The translations under genes were made by a program, and so were the position numbers. Of a stretch of 49,213 nucleotides of DNA, positions 17,701 through 24,653 are shown piece by piece. Below the pieces are notes generated by a model. It searched no databases, was not told the DNA's origin, and was given only the letters and a program-made list of their open reading frames with translations. The stretch comes from Acidobacteriota bacterium (GTDB taxonomy: Bacteria; Acidobacteriota; Vicinamibacteria; Vicinamibacterales; JAFNAJ01), in contig JAHDVP010000008.1 in the NCBI GenBank assembly GCA_023384575.1, positions 1 to 49,213 of the forward strand. Reading direction: 5' to 3'. Positions within the stretch are counted from its first letter, which is position 1. Each line of letters starts with the position of its first letter.

Positions 17701-18609
17701 GAGGTGGTGCGCGACTACGACGTGCCGCCGCTGACCCGCCTGACGATTCGCGCCAACGACGTCCCTGGATTGGCGCACGCCGAGATCTCGCTGATCGTGA
17801 CCACGGAGGGGGCGACGCCGGTCGTCGTCGAGCGCGCGATGTACCGTCACGCGCCGGGACAGCCGTACGCGGCGGGGCACGGCGGCGCGGGCGTCCTGTC
17901 GCCGGCGGCGACGTGGTCGCTGGCCGAAGGCGCGACGGGGCCGTTCTTCGACCTGTTCGTGCTCGTCGCGAACCCGTCGTTCAGCGACGCGCACCTCGAG
18001 GTGCGTTATCTCCTGCCGGACGGGCGCGTCATCGTGAAGCCGCACGTCGCGCGCGCGCGGCAGCGGCTGACGATCTGGGTCGACCTCGAGGACCCGGCGC
18101 TCGTCGACACGGCGGTGTCGACCACGGTGACGTCGGTCGAGGGAGTGCTGGTCGTCGTCGAACGGGCGATGTGGTGGCCGGGGCCGACGTACCACACGTG
18201 GTACGGGGCGCACGTCGCGGCCGGCACGACCACGCCGGCGTCGGCGTGGGCGCTCGCCGACGGTGAAGCGGGCGGACTCGCCGAGACGTATGTCCTGCTC
18301 GGCAACTTCGGGGCCGTGGGCGGCGACGTGCGGGTGACGCTACTCTTCGACGACGGCGCGACGGCGGAGCAGACGGTGTGGCTGGCGCCGCACTCGCGGA
18401 CGACGGTGAGCGTGTTGCACGATGCGTGGACGTACTCGACCGCCTCGATCCTGGCGCGCTTGGCGTCGGGCGCCCACTTCGGCGTGATCGTCGAGGCGCT
18501 CGACCCGGCTCTCGAGTTCGTCGTCGAGGGCGCGGTGTACCGCAGCGGACCGCGACAGCCGTGGGCTTCGGGCCGGTGCACGCTGGCGACGCCGCTGCTG
18601 TCGCGGTAG
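14749..18609 (+). CDS. Large secreted protein: SBBP propeller, sortilin-like BNR repeats, calcium-type repeat, four C-terminal beta repeats
   Basis: The 1286-residue protein starts at an ATG with AGGGG upstream and a signal peptide ending AIA|QTG. Residues about 30-430 are SBBP-type propeller repeats (GDYARAVATDADGYVYIAGD, LAVDVAGHAYVAGETY, GATSLAVAPDGDIVIAGY). About 440-720 are BNR/sortilin-like repeats with Asp-box turns (RSVDGGHTWAF, RSRDGGDTWVRI, RTADGGRVWERV, RSGDGGRTLTKV). An acidic thrombospondin-type-3 or EF-like stretch (DHDNDGLPTWWEI, NADDDDDGDGLTNAEEF) should bind calcium. The end holds four repeats of about 100 residues, each opening W/Y-x-LAEG. I see no C-terminal sorting signal or catalytic site. 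It is probably a surface or secreted binding protein. A longer frame begins 78 bases upstream with a non-ATG codon but would spoil the signal peptide. Confidence 0.8.
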   Translation: MRWSIVRGVALVGSVVLAAGAFVRPAIAQTGLPPDAPFTVATFFGGSAGDYARAVATDADGYVYIAGDTESPDFPWTARLYTGPTASRLAFVLKLTPDGSRVVFATLIGPAVLYDLAVDVAGHAYVAGETYASDFPMVNAFQPLCSSCDRGYHSMSDAVVAKLDPSGAALVYSTYLGSEGGDRAAAIAVDSAGRAVVVGEAEVGRGSDFPVVNTPAWSQAAEGPWRPTGFVAIFSPDGDTLEMVARLHASVGDVAVDAHDRIHLTGRVEAEPGIPLVRPTQILARGSDAFAMRVAPNGATLEFSTLVGGSGDDGATSLAVAPDGDIVIAGYTFSEDLATQGAWQTTLQTQGDAFVARLDPETPAVRYASYLGGGTWQDIVRGLAVDALGRAFVVGTTSSIDFPAVPPATDPARTTSIFVGAVGGQSVVPAHVVGPSATPSCFASSPAEPGLVYAGSYVGLLRSVDGGHTWAFVEHPLTADRHIEAIAVPPGAAHVVYAIATRLTAQLVKTTNAGQDWTVVDLPTSQSPNRVVADPFDPETVYVGAADEWLRSRDGGDTWVRIDGGIRGPLVTHPHEPGRLFRATWSGLYTSTTRGDSWSLLNGALREDGMLHVSRADAATMYLLTWQALHRTADGGRVWERVLGNPGGVHRQLALGAQDPNVLWLGGLDGLFRSGDGGRTLTKVTSIPDQVYVSALSTHAASPHALHVGVALWELDAFFSILSPLGDALEYSARVGGAGLDVLWNVAVAPDGAAWMVGWAGAPGLPVAGAIKPSPQGDADLYAARFDGAADHDNDGLPTWWEIRTGLDPHVPNADDDDDGDGLTNAEEFERGTHPRGLVQRYLAEGVTGSFFETRVNVVNPRETETASVQLRFLTDAGETVSEWLRVPPRTRRAVTLNRAPGLANAAVSTTIESDVLVAVDRTVTWDAAGYGAHAGQAVEAPASAWYFAEGATTSGFELYYLVENPNPVAARVTFTWLPGDDRGEVVRDYDVPPLTRLTIRANDVPGLAHAEISLIVTTEGATPVVVERAMYRHAPGQPYAAGHGGAGVLSPAATWSLAEGATGPFFDLFVLVANPSFSDAHLEVRYLLPDGRVIVKPHVARARQRLTIWVDLEDPALVDTAVSTTVTSVEGVLVVVERAMWWPGPTYHTWYGAHVAAGTTTPASAWALADGEAGGLAETYVLLGNFGAVGGDVRVTLLFDDGATAEQTVWLAPHSRTTVSVLHDAWTYSTASILARLASGAHFGVIVEALDPALEFVVEGAVYRSGPRQPWASGRCTLATPLLSR
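17269..18606 (+). repeat. Four protein-coding repeats of about 300-330 bases
   Basis: Repeat units begin near 17269 (RYLAEGVTGSFF), 17581 (AWYFAEGATTSGF), 17911 (TWSLAEGATGPFF) and 18244 (AWALADGEAGGLA). Each continues through an xVxNP segment, a central turn, a PxxRxTxxxN segment and a strand ending VVVERAM or similar. Divergence between units means they are old duplications. Alignment is by eye. Confidence 0.75.
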
Positions 18610-18687
18610 CGCGAGGCGTCAGAGCGCGTTGGAGTCATCGGAGTCCGGTAGCCCGGTGAGCTGTGAGCGAGATCGCACGCAAACGAA

Positions 18688-18710
18688 CCGGCTGACGCCG
18701 GAAGAGCCGG
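18688..18710 (+). terminator. Weak hairpin after the repeat protein gene
   Basis: CCGGCT (18688-18693) pairs with AGCCGG (18705-18710), with an inner GACGCCGGAAG loop that can also pair partly. It lies 79 bases after the stop at 18609, with no T tract. It may act as a terminator. Confidence 0.3.
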
Positions 18711-18821
18711 CCCAAGGATCACGGCCCAACGCGGGGAGATTGACAGGCTCTGTCTGCCGTCTGGACGGAGGGCCGCCGCCGCGATAGGGTAGGCGGCGTG
18801 CGGCGTTACCTGGAGGACTGC

Positions 18822-20006
18822 ATGCGCGTGCGCCTGGCCGATCCCGTCAACCGTTGCCCCGCCTTCGTTCGTTCGACAGCTGGACCGGCCGCGCGCCTCG
18901 ACTGGCCACGCGCGCCGCGTGCCGTGTTCGCCGCACTGGTCATCGGACTGAGCGGCGTGGCGGTCGGCCCCGCCGCGGCCGCCGCCCAGACGGCCCCCGC
19001 CGCCGTCCAGGCCGCGCCGTCCGTGCCGATGGATCCGGAGCGCGCGGCGCAGCTCTACGTGAGCAACCGGCCGGAGGACCACTCGGTCGGCCGCGACTTC
19101 GAGGCCGACGTCCGTGCGAAGGCGGCCACCGACGTCGTGTTCGAACGGGTCACCCGCGGCGTGGTCGACTACCGCAAGATCGCGTATCGCAGCCGGGTGG
19201 GCGACCTGGACATCCCGGCCTACGTCTTCCAGCCGCTCGAGGCTCGGGGGCCGCGGGCGCACGCCGCGATGGTGTGGGTGCACGGCGGCGTGCACGGCAA
19301 CTGGACGGCGAACTACTGGCCCTTCATCAAGGAGGCCGTCGAACGCGGGTACGTCGTCGTGGCGCCCGAGTATCGCGGCAGCACCGGCTACGGCCAGGCG
19401 TTTCACGACGCCATCGACTACGGCGGGTACGAGGTCGACGACACCATCAGCGCCTACGACTGGATCGTGGCGAACCTCCCGCACGTCGATCCCGATCGCG
19501 TCGGCATGATGGGCTGGAGTCACGGCGGCTACATCACGATCCTGTCGGTCGTCCGTGAAGGCCACCCGTTCAAGGCCGGCGCGGCCATCGTTCCGGTCAC
19601 CAACCTGGTGTTCCGGCTCTCGTACAAGGGGCCGGGGTATCAGCGCCTCTTCTCGACGCAAAGCCGCATCATGGGGTTGCCTTTCGAGCGGCGGCAGGTG
19701 TACATCGAGCGCTCGCCGTACTACCAGGTCGACCGCCTCGAGACGCCGCTGCTCGTGCATGTCGCCACCAACGACACCGACGTCGACTTCGAGGAGGCGT
19801 CGATGCTGATCTACAAACTGCGCGTGCTGAAGCCCGACCTCGCGGAGACGAAGATCTACGAAGACCCCACGCCGGGGCCGACGAGCGGCGGCCACACGTT
19901 CAGCAGGCGGGTGAACGTGGAGACGCTCGAGCGCGACGACTCACCCGAGCAACGCGACTCGTGGAACCGCGTGTGGGCGTTCTTCGAGTGGCACCTCCGG
20001 CCGTGA
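18822..20006 (+). CDS. Exported S9-type alpha/beta hydrolase (dipeptidyl peptidase-like)
   Basis: The 394-residue protein starts at the ATG at 18822 with GGAGG at 18812-18816. A GTG at 18798 is in frame but lacks a ribosome site. A long N-region precedes the hydrophobic signal core FAALVIGLSGVAVGPAAAAA. The catalytic domain has MVWVHGGVHG (oxyanion hole), APEYRGSTGYG, the nucleophile serine in GMMGWSHGGYI (about residue 233), aspartate near VATNDTDVDF and histidine in SGGHTFSRR. It lacks the large propeller of full S9 enzymes, as in single-domain S9 or acetyl-xylan-esterase-like members. The substrate is unknown. GACAG/CTGTC half sites (18742-18754) upstream could be an operator. Confidence 0.82.
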   Translation: MRVRLADPVNRCPAFVRSTAGPAARLDWPRAPRAVFAALVIGLSGVAVGPAAAAAQTAPAAVQAAPSVPMDPERAAQLYVSNRPEDHSVGRDFEADVRAKAATDVVFERVTRGVVDYRKIAYRSRVGDLDIPAYVFQPLEARGPRAHAAMVWVHGGVHGNWTANYWPFIKEAVERGYVVVAPEYRGSTGYGQAFHDAIDYGGYEVDDTISAYDWIVANLPHVDPDRVGMMGWSHGGYITILSVVREGHPFKAGAAIVPVTNLVFRLSYKGPGYQRLFSTQSRIMGLPFERRQVYIERSPYYQVDRLETPLLVHVATNDTDVDFEEASMLIYKLRVLKPDLAETKIYEDPTPGPTSGGHTFSRRVNVETLERDDSPEQRDSWNRVWAFFEWHLRP

Positions 20007-20013
20007 GTGTCGA

Positions 20014-20070
20014 CCGCCGGGGCTGAAGCGCCGGCGCGACGGCCCAGGGATCCGAAGCCCCGGCGCTACG
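20014..20070. repeat. REP-like palindromes between convergent genes
   Basis: One copy is CCGCCGGGGCTGAAGCGCCG (20014-20033, continuing GCGCGACGG). A half copy TCCGAAGCCCCGGCGCTACG lies at 20051-20070. The TAG stop of the hydrogenase large subunit gene (20068-20066) lies within the CGGCGCTACG end of the second element. Confidence 0.75.
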
Positions 20071-21538
20071 ACCCAGAGGGGACGCGGCGGATCTCCTTAC
20101 GCACCCGGCCGTCCTGCCAGACGCGCGCCCACAGGCCGCTCGTGCCTGCGGCGTGTGTCGCACAGCTGAAGCACGGGTCGAAGGCGCGAAACGCCATTTC
20201 GATCCGGTTCAACACGGCCTCGTCCGGCTCCACGCCCGGCCGGATGACCGACCTGGCCACCTTCGTCGTCACCATCTGCAGCGCGGCGTTGTTGTTGGTC
20301 GTGCCGACGATGAGATTGGCGCTGGTGCAGATGCCCCGCGCATCGCAGGTGTAGTGGTGCGTCAGCGTTCCCCGCATGGCCTCGATGATCCCGACACCCT
20401 CGCCGGTGATGCCCGAGGGCACGAGGCGGTACGCGTCGCTCGTGATCTCGGGATCGCGGCAGTAGAGCCGCAGCATCTCGGCGTTCTGCACCATCTCGAC
20501 CAGGCGCGCCCAGTGCTGCGCGAGGAGAGCGGCCGACGGCCGCCCGCCCAGCGTGTCGAAGAACTCCTCGCGGGCCGCCTCGGCTTCCGGCGTGGCCATG
20601 CGTTCGGCCGCGTTCAGCCGGCTGAGCGGACCCGCGCAGTAGACGGCCGACGCCGGCCCCTCGACGAAGCCGGTCCAGCCGCGCGCGCGCAGGTACGGGA
20701 ACTTCAGATAGGTCCACGTCTCGACGTGCTCCGCCACGAAGCGGTGGTAGTCGGCCGGCCGGTAGCGGCAGACCTCGCGCCCTTCGCAGTCGACGACGCG
20801 GACGGTGCCGCCGGAGAAGCTGACGGCATCGTTGTCGTCGACGAGCCCCATGTGCTGCACGTTCAGCGTGTAGGGGCCGTGCAGCACGCGCTCCAGGTAG
20901 CCGGGCGAGGCGAGCATCGCGGTACGGAAGAACTCGAGCGAGAACTGGACGAAGTCGTAGACATCGCCGGCAAGCGTCGTCACCTCGGCGAGCTCATCGC
21001 GCGTCAGCCCCTTGGCCACGCCACCGGGCAGGCACCACACGGGATGCGTCGACCGCCCACCGAGCACCTGCTGGATGCGCTGCGCGTTGGCCCGGGCACG
21101 GATTACCGCCCGTCCGGCCTCGTCGCCGACGGCGTTGACGACGCCGAAGACGTTTCGAAGGGAGGCCGGCGTCGCAGGCTCGCAGAGGAAGTCGGGCGCC
21201 GCGAGGAGGTAGAAGTGGGCGATGTGGCTGTGGATGAAGTGCGCGTGGTAGTACATGTCGCGCAGCTTCACGGCGAGCGGGGCCACCTCGCCGCCAAAGC
21301 AGCCGTCGACCGCCTTGGCCGCGGCGAGGTGGTGACTTGCCGGGCAGACGCCGCAGATCCGGGTCACGATCTGCGGCAGCTCCTCGATGGGGCGACCGAC
21401 GACGAAGCGCTCGAACCCTCGCAGCTCGGGGATCTGGAAGAAGCAGCGGTCCACGGCCCCCGCCTCGTCCAGGAAGATCTCGATGCGGCCGTGTCCCTCG
21501 AGGCGCGTCACGGGATCGATCGTGATGCGACGGGTCAT
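20066..21538 (-). CDS. mvhA: [NiFe] hydrogenase large subunit, group 3c (MvhA)-like
   Basis: The 490-residue catalytic subunit carries both nickel-binding motifs. The N-terminal one is RICGVCPASHH (Cys62, Cys65), and the C-terminal one is DPCFSCATH (Cys456, Cys459, His462). The start TRLEGHGRIEI, the segment RSTHPVWCLPGGV and the TTNNNAALQ loop are also typical. After His462 come 28 residues that a maturation protease would normally remove. No such protease and no hyp genes lie in this window. Short length and the CATH ending resemble group 3c (methyl-viologen type) enzymes working with heterodisulfide-reductase-like partners, which fits the neighbours. The ATG at 21538 overlaps the small-subunit stop (ATGA). 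The stop codon is in a palindromic repeat. Confidence 0.93.
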   Translation of the reverse strand: MTRRITIDPVTRLEGHGRIEIFLDEAGAVDRCFFQIPELRGFERFVVGRPIEELPQIVTRICGVCPASHHLAAAKAVDGCFGGEVAPLAVKLRDMYYHAHFIHSHIAHFYLLAAPDFLCEPATPASLRNVFGVVNAVGDEAGRAVIRARANAQRIQQVLGGRSTHPVWCLPGGVAKGLTRDELAEVTTLAGDVYDFVQFSLEFFRTAMLASPGYLERVLHGPYTLNVQHMGLVDDNDAVSFSGGTVRVVDCEGREVCRYRPADYHRFVAEHVETWTYLKFPYLRARGWTGFVEGPASAVYCAGPLSRLNAAERMATPEAEAAREEFFDTLGGRPSAALLAQHWARLVEMVQNAEMLRLYCRDPEITSDAYRLVPSGITGEGVGIIEAMRGTLTHHYTCDARGICTSANLIVGTTNNNAALQMVTTKVARSVIRPGVEPDEAVLNRIEMAFRAFDPCFSCATHAAGTSGLWARVWQDGRVRKEIRRVPSGS

Positions 21539-22497
21539 GACTTCATGCTCCTCTGCAGGAGCGACGCGGCGACGCCGAAGCGGTACGCGTAGCCTGCGAT
21601 GTCCGGCACCTCGTCGAGCACGCGGTCGATACCGGCCGGGTCCCTGGCATCGATCATCGAGCCGAGTCCGGCGACGAACTTCGCGCCCTGGTCGATCACG
21701 TTGGGCGGCGGCCCGTAACAGCCGCGGCAGGGGACACCGCCTGCGGGGCAGCGTGCGCCGCAGCCCGACCGCGTCGCGAAGCCCGCGCACACGATCCCCT
21801 GCTCGAGCAGGCACCGGTCAGGGGTCGGGATGATCTCGAACGGCCGGCGGAACCGGTCGATCTTCTTCTCGCCCCGCAGACGCGGGCAGTCCTCGCAGAG
21901 CGCGCGATCGAGCGCGCCGAGGACGCTGCCGGGCGGCGGCAGCGTGCCGGTCGCCGCCCCGCGCAACGCCGCCTCGAGGTGGGCGGGGGCGGGGGGGCAC
22001 CCTGGAACGTAGTAATCGACCGGGACGATGGCCGCGAGCGTGAACACGCGCCGGTAGAACTGCGGGATGCGCAGGACGACGCCGTCGATGGTGGTCTCGG
22101 GGCGGGGCAGCGCGCGGCTGCCCGGCTCGAGCGTCGGGTTGTCGAGGTACGACGCCTCGAGGATCTCGTCGTGCGTCGTCATGTTCGCCAGGGCGACAAT
22201 GCCGCCCTGGCAGGCGCACGAGCCGAGGGCGACGAGGACCCGGCTCTTGCGACGCAGCAGCTTCGCGACCTCCTCGTTCTCACTGTTGCGGACGGCACCG
22301 CTGTAGAGCGCCAGATCGAGCTCGCCGTCGGCCATCGCCTCGACGTCGTGGTACTTGCCGTCGACGGCAATCGGCCAGAACCGCACGTCGGCGACGTCGC
22401 CGAGGCTCAGGACGAATTCGTTCGTGTCGAGCACGGCGACGTCGCAGCCGCCGCACGCCGATCCCCAGTAGAGCGCGATCTGCAGGCGGGTGGCCAT
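21535..22497 (-). CDS. mvhG: [NiFe] hydrogenase small subunit, MvhG-like
   Basis: The 320-residue electron-transfer subunit shows the proximal cluster ligands: GSACGGCD (Cys15, Cys18), VALGSCACQGG and VPGCPPAP. Further clusters are suggested by ALCEDCPRLRG, CLLEQGIVCAG and the C-terminal C-x-A-R-C / CRGCYGPPP cysteines. There is no twin-arginine signal peptide, so the enzyme is cytoplasmic, as in group 3. It should pass electrons from the nickel site to the MvhD-like subunit. The gene starts 3 bases after the mvhD stop and ends in an ATGA overlap with the large subunit. Confidence 0.93.
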   Translation of the reverse strand: MATRLQIALYWGSACGGCDVAVLDTNEFVLSLGDVADVRFWPIAVDGKYHDVEAMADGELDLALYSGAVRNSENEEVAKLLRRKSRVLVALGSCACQGGIVALANMTTHDEILEASYLDNPTLEPGSRALPRPETTIDGVVLRIPQFYRRVFTLAAIVPVDYYVPGCPPAPAHLEAALRGAATGTLPPPGSVLGALDRALCEDCPRLRGEKKIDRFRRPFEIIPTPDRCLLEQGIVCAGFATRSGCGARCPAGGVPCRGCYGPPPNVIDQGAKFVAGLGSMIDARDPAGIDRVLDEVPDIAGYAYRFGVAASLLQRSMKS

Positions 22498-22500
22498 GGG

Positions 22501-22935
22501 TCACCTCTCCACGGTGTCGAGATCGAGCCGGTAACGCACGCGGCAGGGGCCGAGGCGCCTGACGTCCTCCGTCATCTGTCGCACGACGTCCGCGAACCGC
22601 TGGCCCTCGCTCGCGCTGACCCACTCGAGGCGGACGCGCTCGCGCTCGATGCCGAAGTCGTCGAGCAGGCGCTGCAGGAGCCGGAAGCGGGCGAGCGCCT
22701 TGTAGTTGCCCTCGAGGTAGTGGCAGTCGCCGGGATGGCAGCCGCACACGAGCACCCCGTCGGCGCCCTCGGCGAGGGCCTTGAGCACGAACGTCGGGTC
22801 GACACGGCCCGAGCACATGACGCGAACGGGGCGGACGTTCGGCGGGTACCTCAGGCGACTGGTGCCGGCGAGGTCGGCGCCGGTGTACGAGCACCAGTTG
22901 CAGAGCAACCCGACGATTCGCGGTTCGAACCCCAC
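22501..22935 (-). CDS. mvhD: Hydrogenase iron-sulfur subunit delta, MvhD-like (PF02662)
   Basis: From the GTG at 22935 the protein has 144 residues. It carries the MvhD cysteines in GLLCNWCSYTGADLAG (Cys12, Cys15), RVMCSGRVDP (Cys41) and VCGCHPGDCHYLEGN (Cys64, Cys66, Cys71), which hold a [2Fe-2S] cluster. MvhD links the hydrogenase to HdrA. GAGGGGG lies about 7 bases before the GTG. The first 85 bases overlap the end of the preceding hdrA frame. The first coding residues (GFEPRIVG) are exactly what follows the HdrA part in fused HdrA-MvhD or QmoB proteins. Either this gene is read independently, or the two are one protein joined by a -1 frameshift. Confidence 0.85.
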   Translation of the reverse strand: MGFEPRIVGLLCNWCSYTGADLAGTSRLRYPPNVRPVRVMCSGRVDPTFVLKALAEGADGVLVCGCHPGDCHYLEGNYKALARFRLLQRLLDDFGIERERVRLEWVSASEGQRFADVVRQMTEDVRRLGPCRVRYRLDLDTVER

Positions 22936-24644
22936 TCGAGCACCCCCTCGATCTGCGCCAGGATCTGGCGGTCGGTGAACTGGCGTCCCGTGATCGCGCC
23001 CGACGGGCACGCGGCGACGCACGTCCCGCACCCCTTGCACAGGGCGGGAATCACGCGGCTCCGATGGCTGTCGGGATCGGTCGTCATGGCGACGTACGGG
23101 CAGACGCCCTGGCAGACGAGGCAGCCGCAGCAGAGCGCGTCGTCGACGTCCGCGCACACGGCGTCGACGGTGAGGTGGCCTCTCGCGATCCGGGCGAGGA
23201 CCCGCGCCGCCGCGGCGCGCGCCTGCGCCACCGAGTCGGGAATGTCCTTCGGGGCCTGGCACGCGCCGGCGATGAACACGCCGTCGGTGGTGGTGGCGAC
23301 CGGATCGAGCTTCGGATGGCTCTCGATGAACCAGCCGTCCTTGTCGCGGCTGATGTTCACGAGGCGCGCCACGTCGTCGGCGTCGTCGCGTGCCTCCATG
23401 CCGACCATCAGCACGACGAGGTCGGCCGGGATCTCGACCGCCTCCCCGGAGAGCACGTCGGTCACCGCGATCAGCAGGGCGCACTCGTCGCCGGGCCCGG
23501 CGGCCGTGACGAGGGGTGTCGTCCCCTTCGCGTACATCAGGAAGACCGTCTTCAGCTCGGCGCTGCGGCGGTAGAAGTCCTCGCAGCCCTTCCCGAAGGC
23601 GTGCATGTCGATGTAGAGGTCGAGCACGCGCGCCTCGGGCAGGGCGGCGCGGATCTCGTGGTCGAACTTGAGCGCCGTCATGCAGCAGACGCGGGAGCAG
23701 TAACCGTGGAAGCGCTCGGATCGGCTGCCGACACAGTGGACGATCGCCACGTTGCGCGGCAGACGACCCGACGGCGTGACGACGGCGCCGGCTCGCAGCA
23801 TGCGCTCGAGCTCGAGCGACGTGACGACTCCGGGCAGCCGGCCGTAGCCGAATTCCTCGATGCGACGCGCGTCGAAAGGCTGGTAGCCGGTGCAGACGAT
23901 GACGCTGCCCACACCGAGCGGTCTCGGCCGCTCGCCGTTGGTCTGCACGGTCGCCATGAAGTTGCCGGCGTACCCCTCGAGCCGCACCAGCCTCGTCTGC
24001 TGGAGCACCTCGATGTGCCGGTGTGCCCGCACGCGGGAGATCCGGTCGATCAGCAGGTCTCGAGCCGAATCGAGGTGCGGCGCGGTCAGATCGAGCCGCG
24101 CCACGTTGCCTCCGAGCCAGGCCTCACGCTCGACGAGGAACACGGGCTGGTCGGCATCGGCGAGCTGCAGTGCGGCGGTGAGGCCAGCGATGCCTCCCCC
24201 GAGCACGAGCGTCGCCTCGCACATCGGGACGGTGCGGGTCTCGAGCGGCTCGTGATGGCGAACCCGCCGGATGGCGGCCCGCCCGAGGCTCACCGCCTTC
24301 TCGGTGGCGGCGGCGCGGTCGTCGTGCACCCAGCTGCAGTGCTCGCGGACGTTGGCCATCTCGAGCAGGTACGGGTTGAGACCCGCGCCCGCCACGGCGC
24401 GGCGGAACGTCGGCTCGTGCATCCGGGGACTGCAGGCGGCCACGACGACGCGCGTCAGCCCGTGCTCGCGGATGTCCTGCTGGATCATCTCCTGCCCGGG
24501 GTTCGAGCACATGTACTGGTACGAGCGCGCGACGACGACGTCGGCAACGGCGCCGAGCGCGGCTGCCACCGCATCGCAGTCGACGACCCGCGCGACGTTG
24601 GTGCCGCAGTTGCAGACGTAGACGCCAATCCGGCAGGGCTCCAT
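22851..24644 (-). CDS. hdrA: HdrA-like flavoprotein (second copy; QmoB/HdrA type)
   Basis: The frame encodes 597 residues. The N-terminal domain has the HdrA cysteines VCNCGTNVARVVD and the stretch YMCSNPGQEMIQQDI with AACSPRMHEPTFRRA. FAD binding is at 146-155 (LVLGGGIAGL). Other markers are HCVGSRSERFHGYCSRVCC and GACQAPKDIPDSVAQA. Two [4Fe-4S] ferredoxin motifs lie near 510-560 (CCGCLVCQGVCP, CKGCGTCVAACP). HdrA is the flavin hub of electron bifurcation in Hdr complexes. The family's natural end comes near QIEGVLE (about residue 568). The remaining 29 residues are read out of frame through mvhD and look non-native. The ATG at 24644 lies 9 bases after the QmoC-like stop. Confidence 0.92.
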   Translation of the reverse strand: MEPCRIGVYVCNCGTNVARVVDCDAVAAALGAVADVVVARSYQYMCSNPGQEMIQQDIREHGLTRVVVAACSPRMHEPTFRRAVAGAGLNPYLLEMANVREHCSWVHDDRAAATEKAVSLGRAAIRRVRHHEPLETRTVPMCEATLVLGGGIAGLTAALQLADADQPVFLVEREAWLGGNVARLDLTAPHLDSARDLLIDRISRVRAHRHIEVLQQTRLVRLEGYAGNFMATVQTNGERPRPLGVGSVIVCTGYQPFDARRIEEFGYGRLPGVVTSLELERMLRAGAVVTPSGRLPRNVAIVHCVGSRSERFHGYCSRVCCMTALKFDHEIRAALPEARVLDLYIDMHAFGKGCEDFYRRSAELKTVFLMYAKGTTPLVTAAGPGDECALLIAVTDVLSGEAVEIPADLVVLMVGMEARDDADDVARLVNISRDKDGWFIESHPKLDPVATTTDGVFIAGACQAPKDIPDSVAQARAAAARVLARIARGHLTVDAVCADVDDALCCGCLVCQGVCPYVAMTTDPDSHRSRVIPALCKGCGTCVAACPSGAITGRQFTDRQILAQIEGVLEWGSNRESSGCSATGARTPAPTSPAPVA

Positions 24645-24653
24645 GGCGGCTCC

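Noticed and set aside
18740-18790. TTGACA (18740-18745) as a promoter with TAGGGT (18785-18790) for the gene at 18822
   Set aside because: The spacing is 39 bases, and nothing like a -10 lies 16-18 bases after TTGACA. The GACAG/CTGTC symmetry there could be an operator but is too short to claim.
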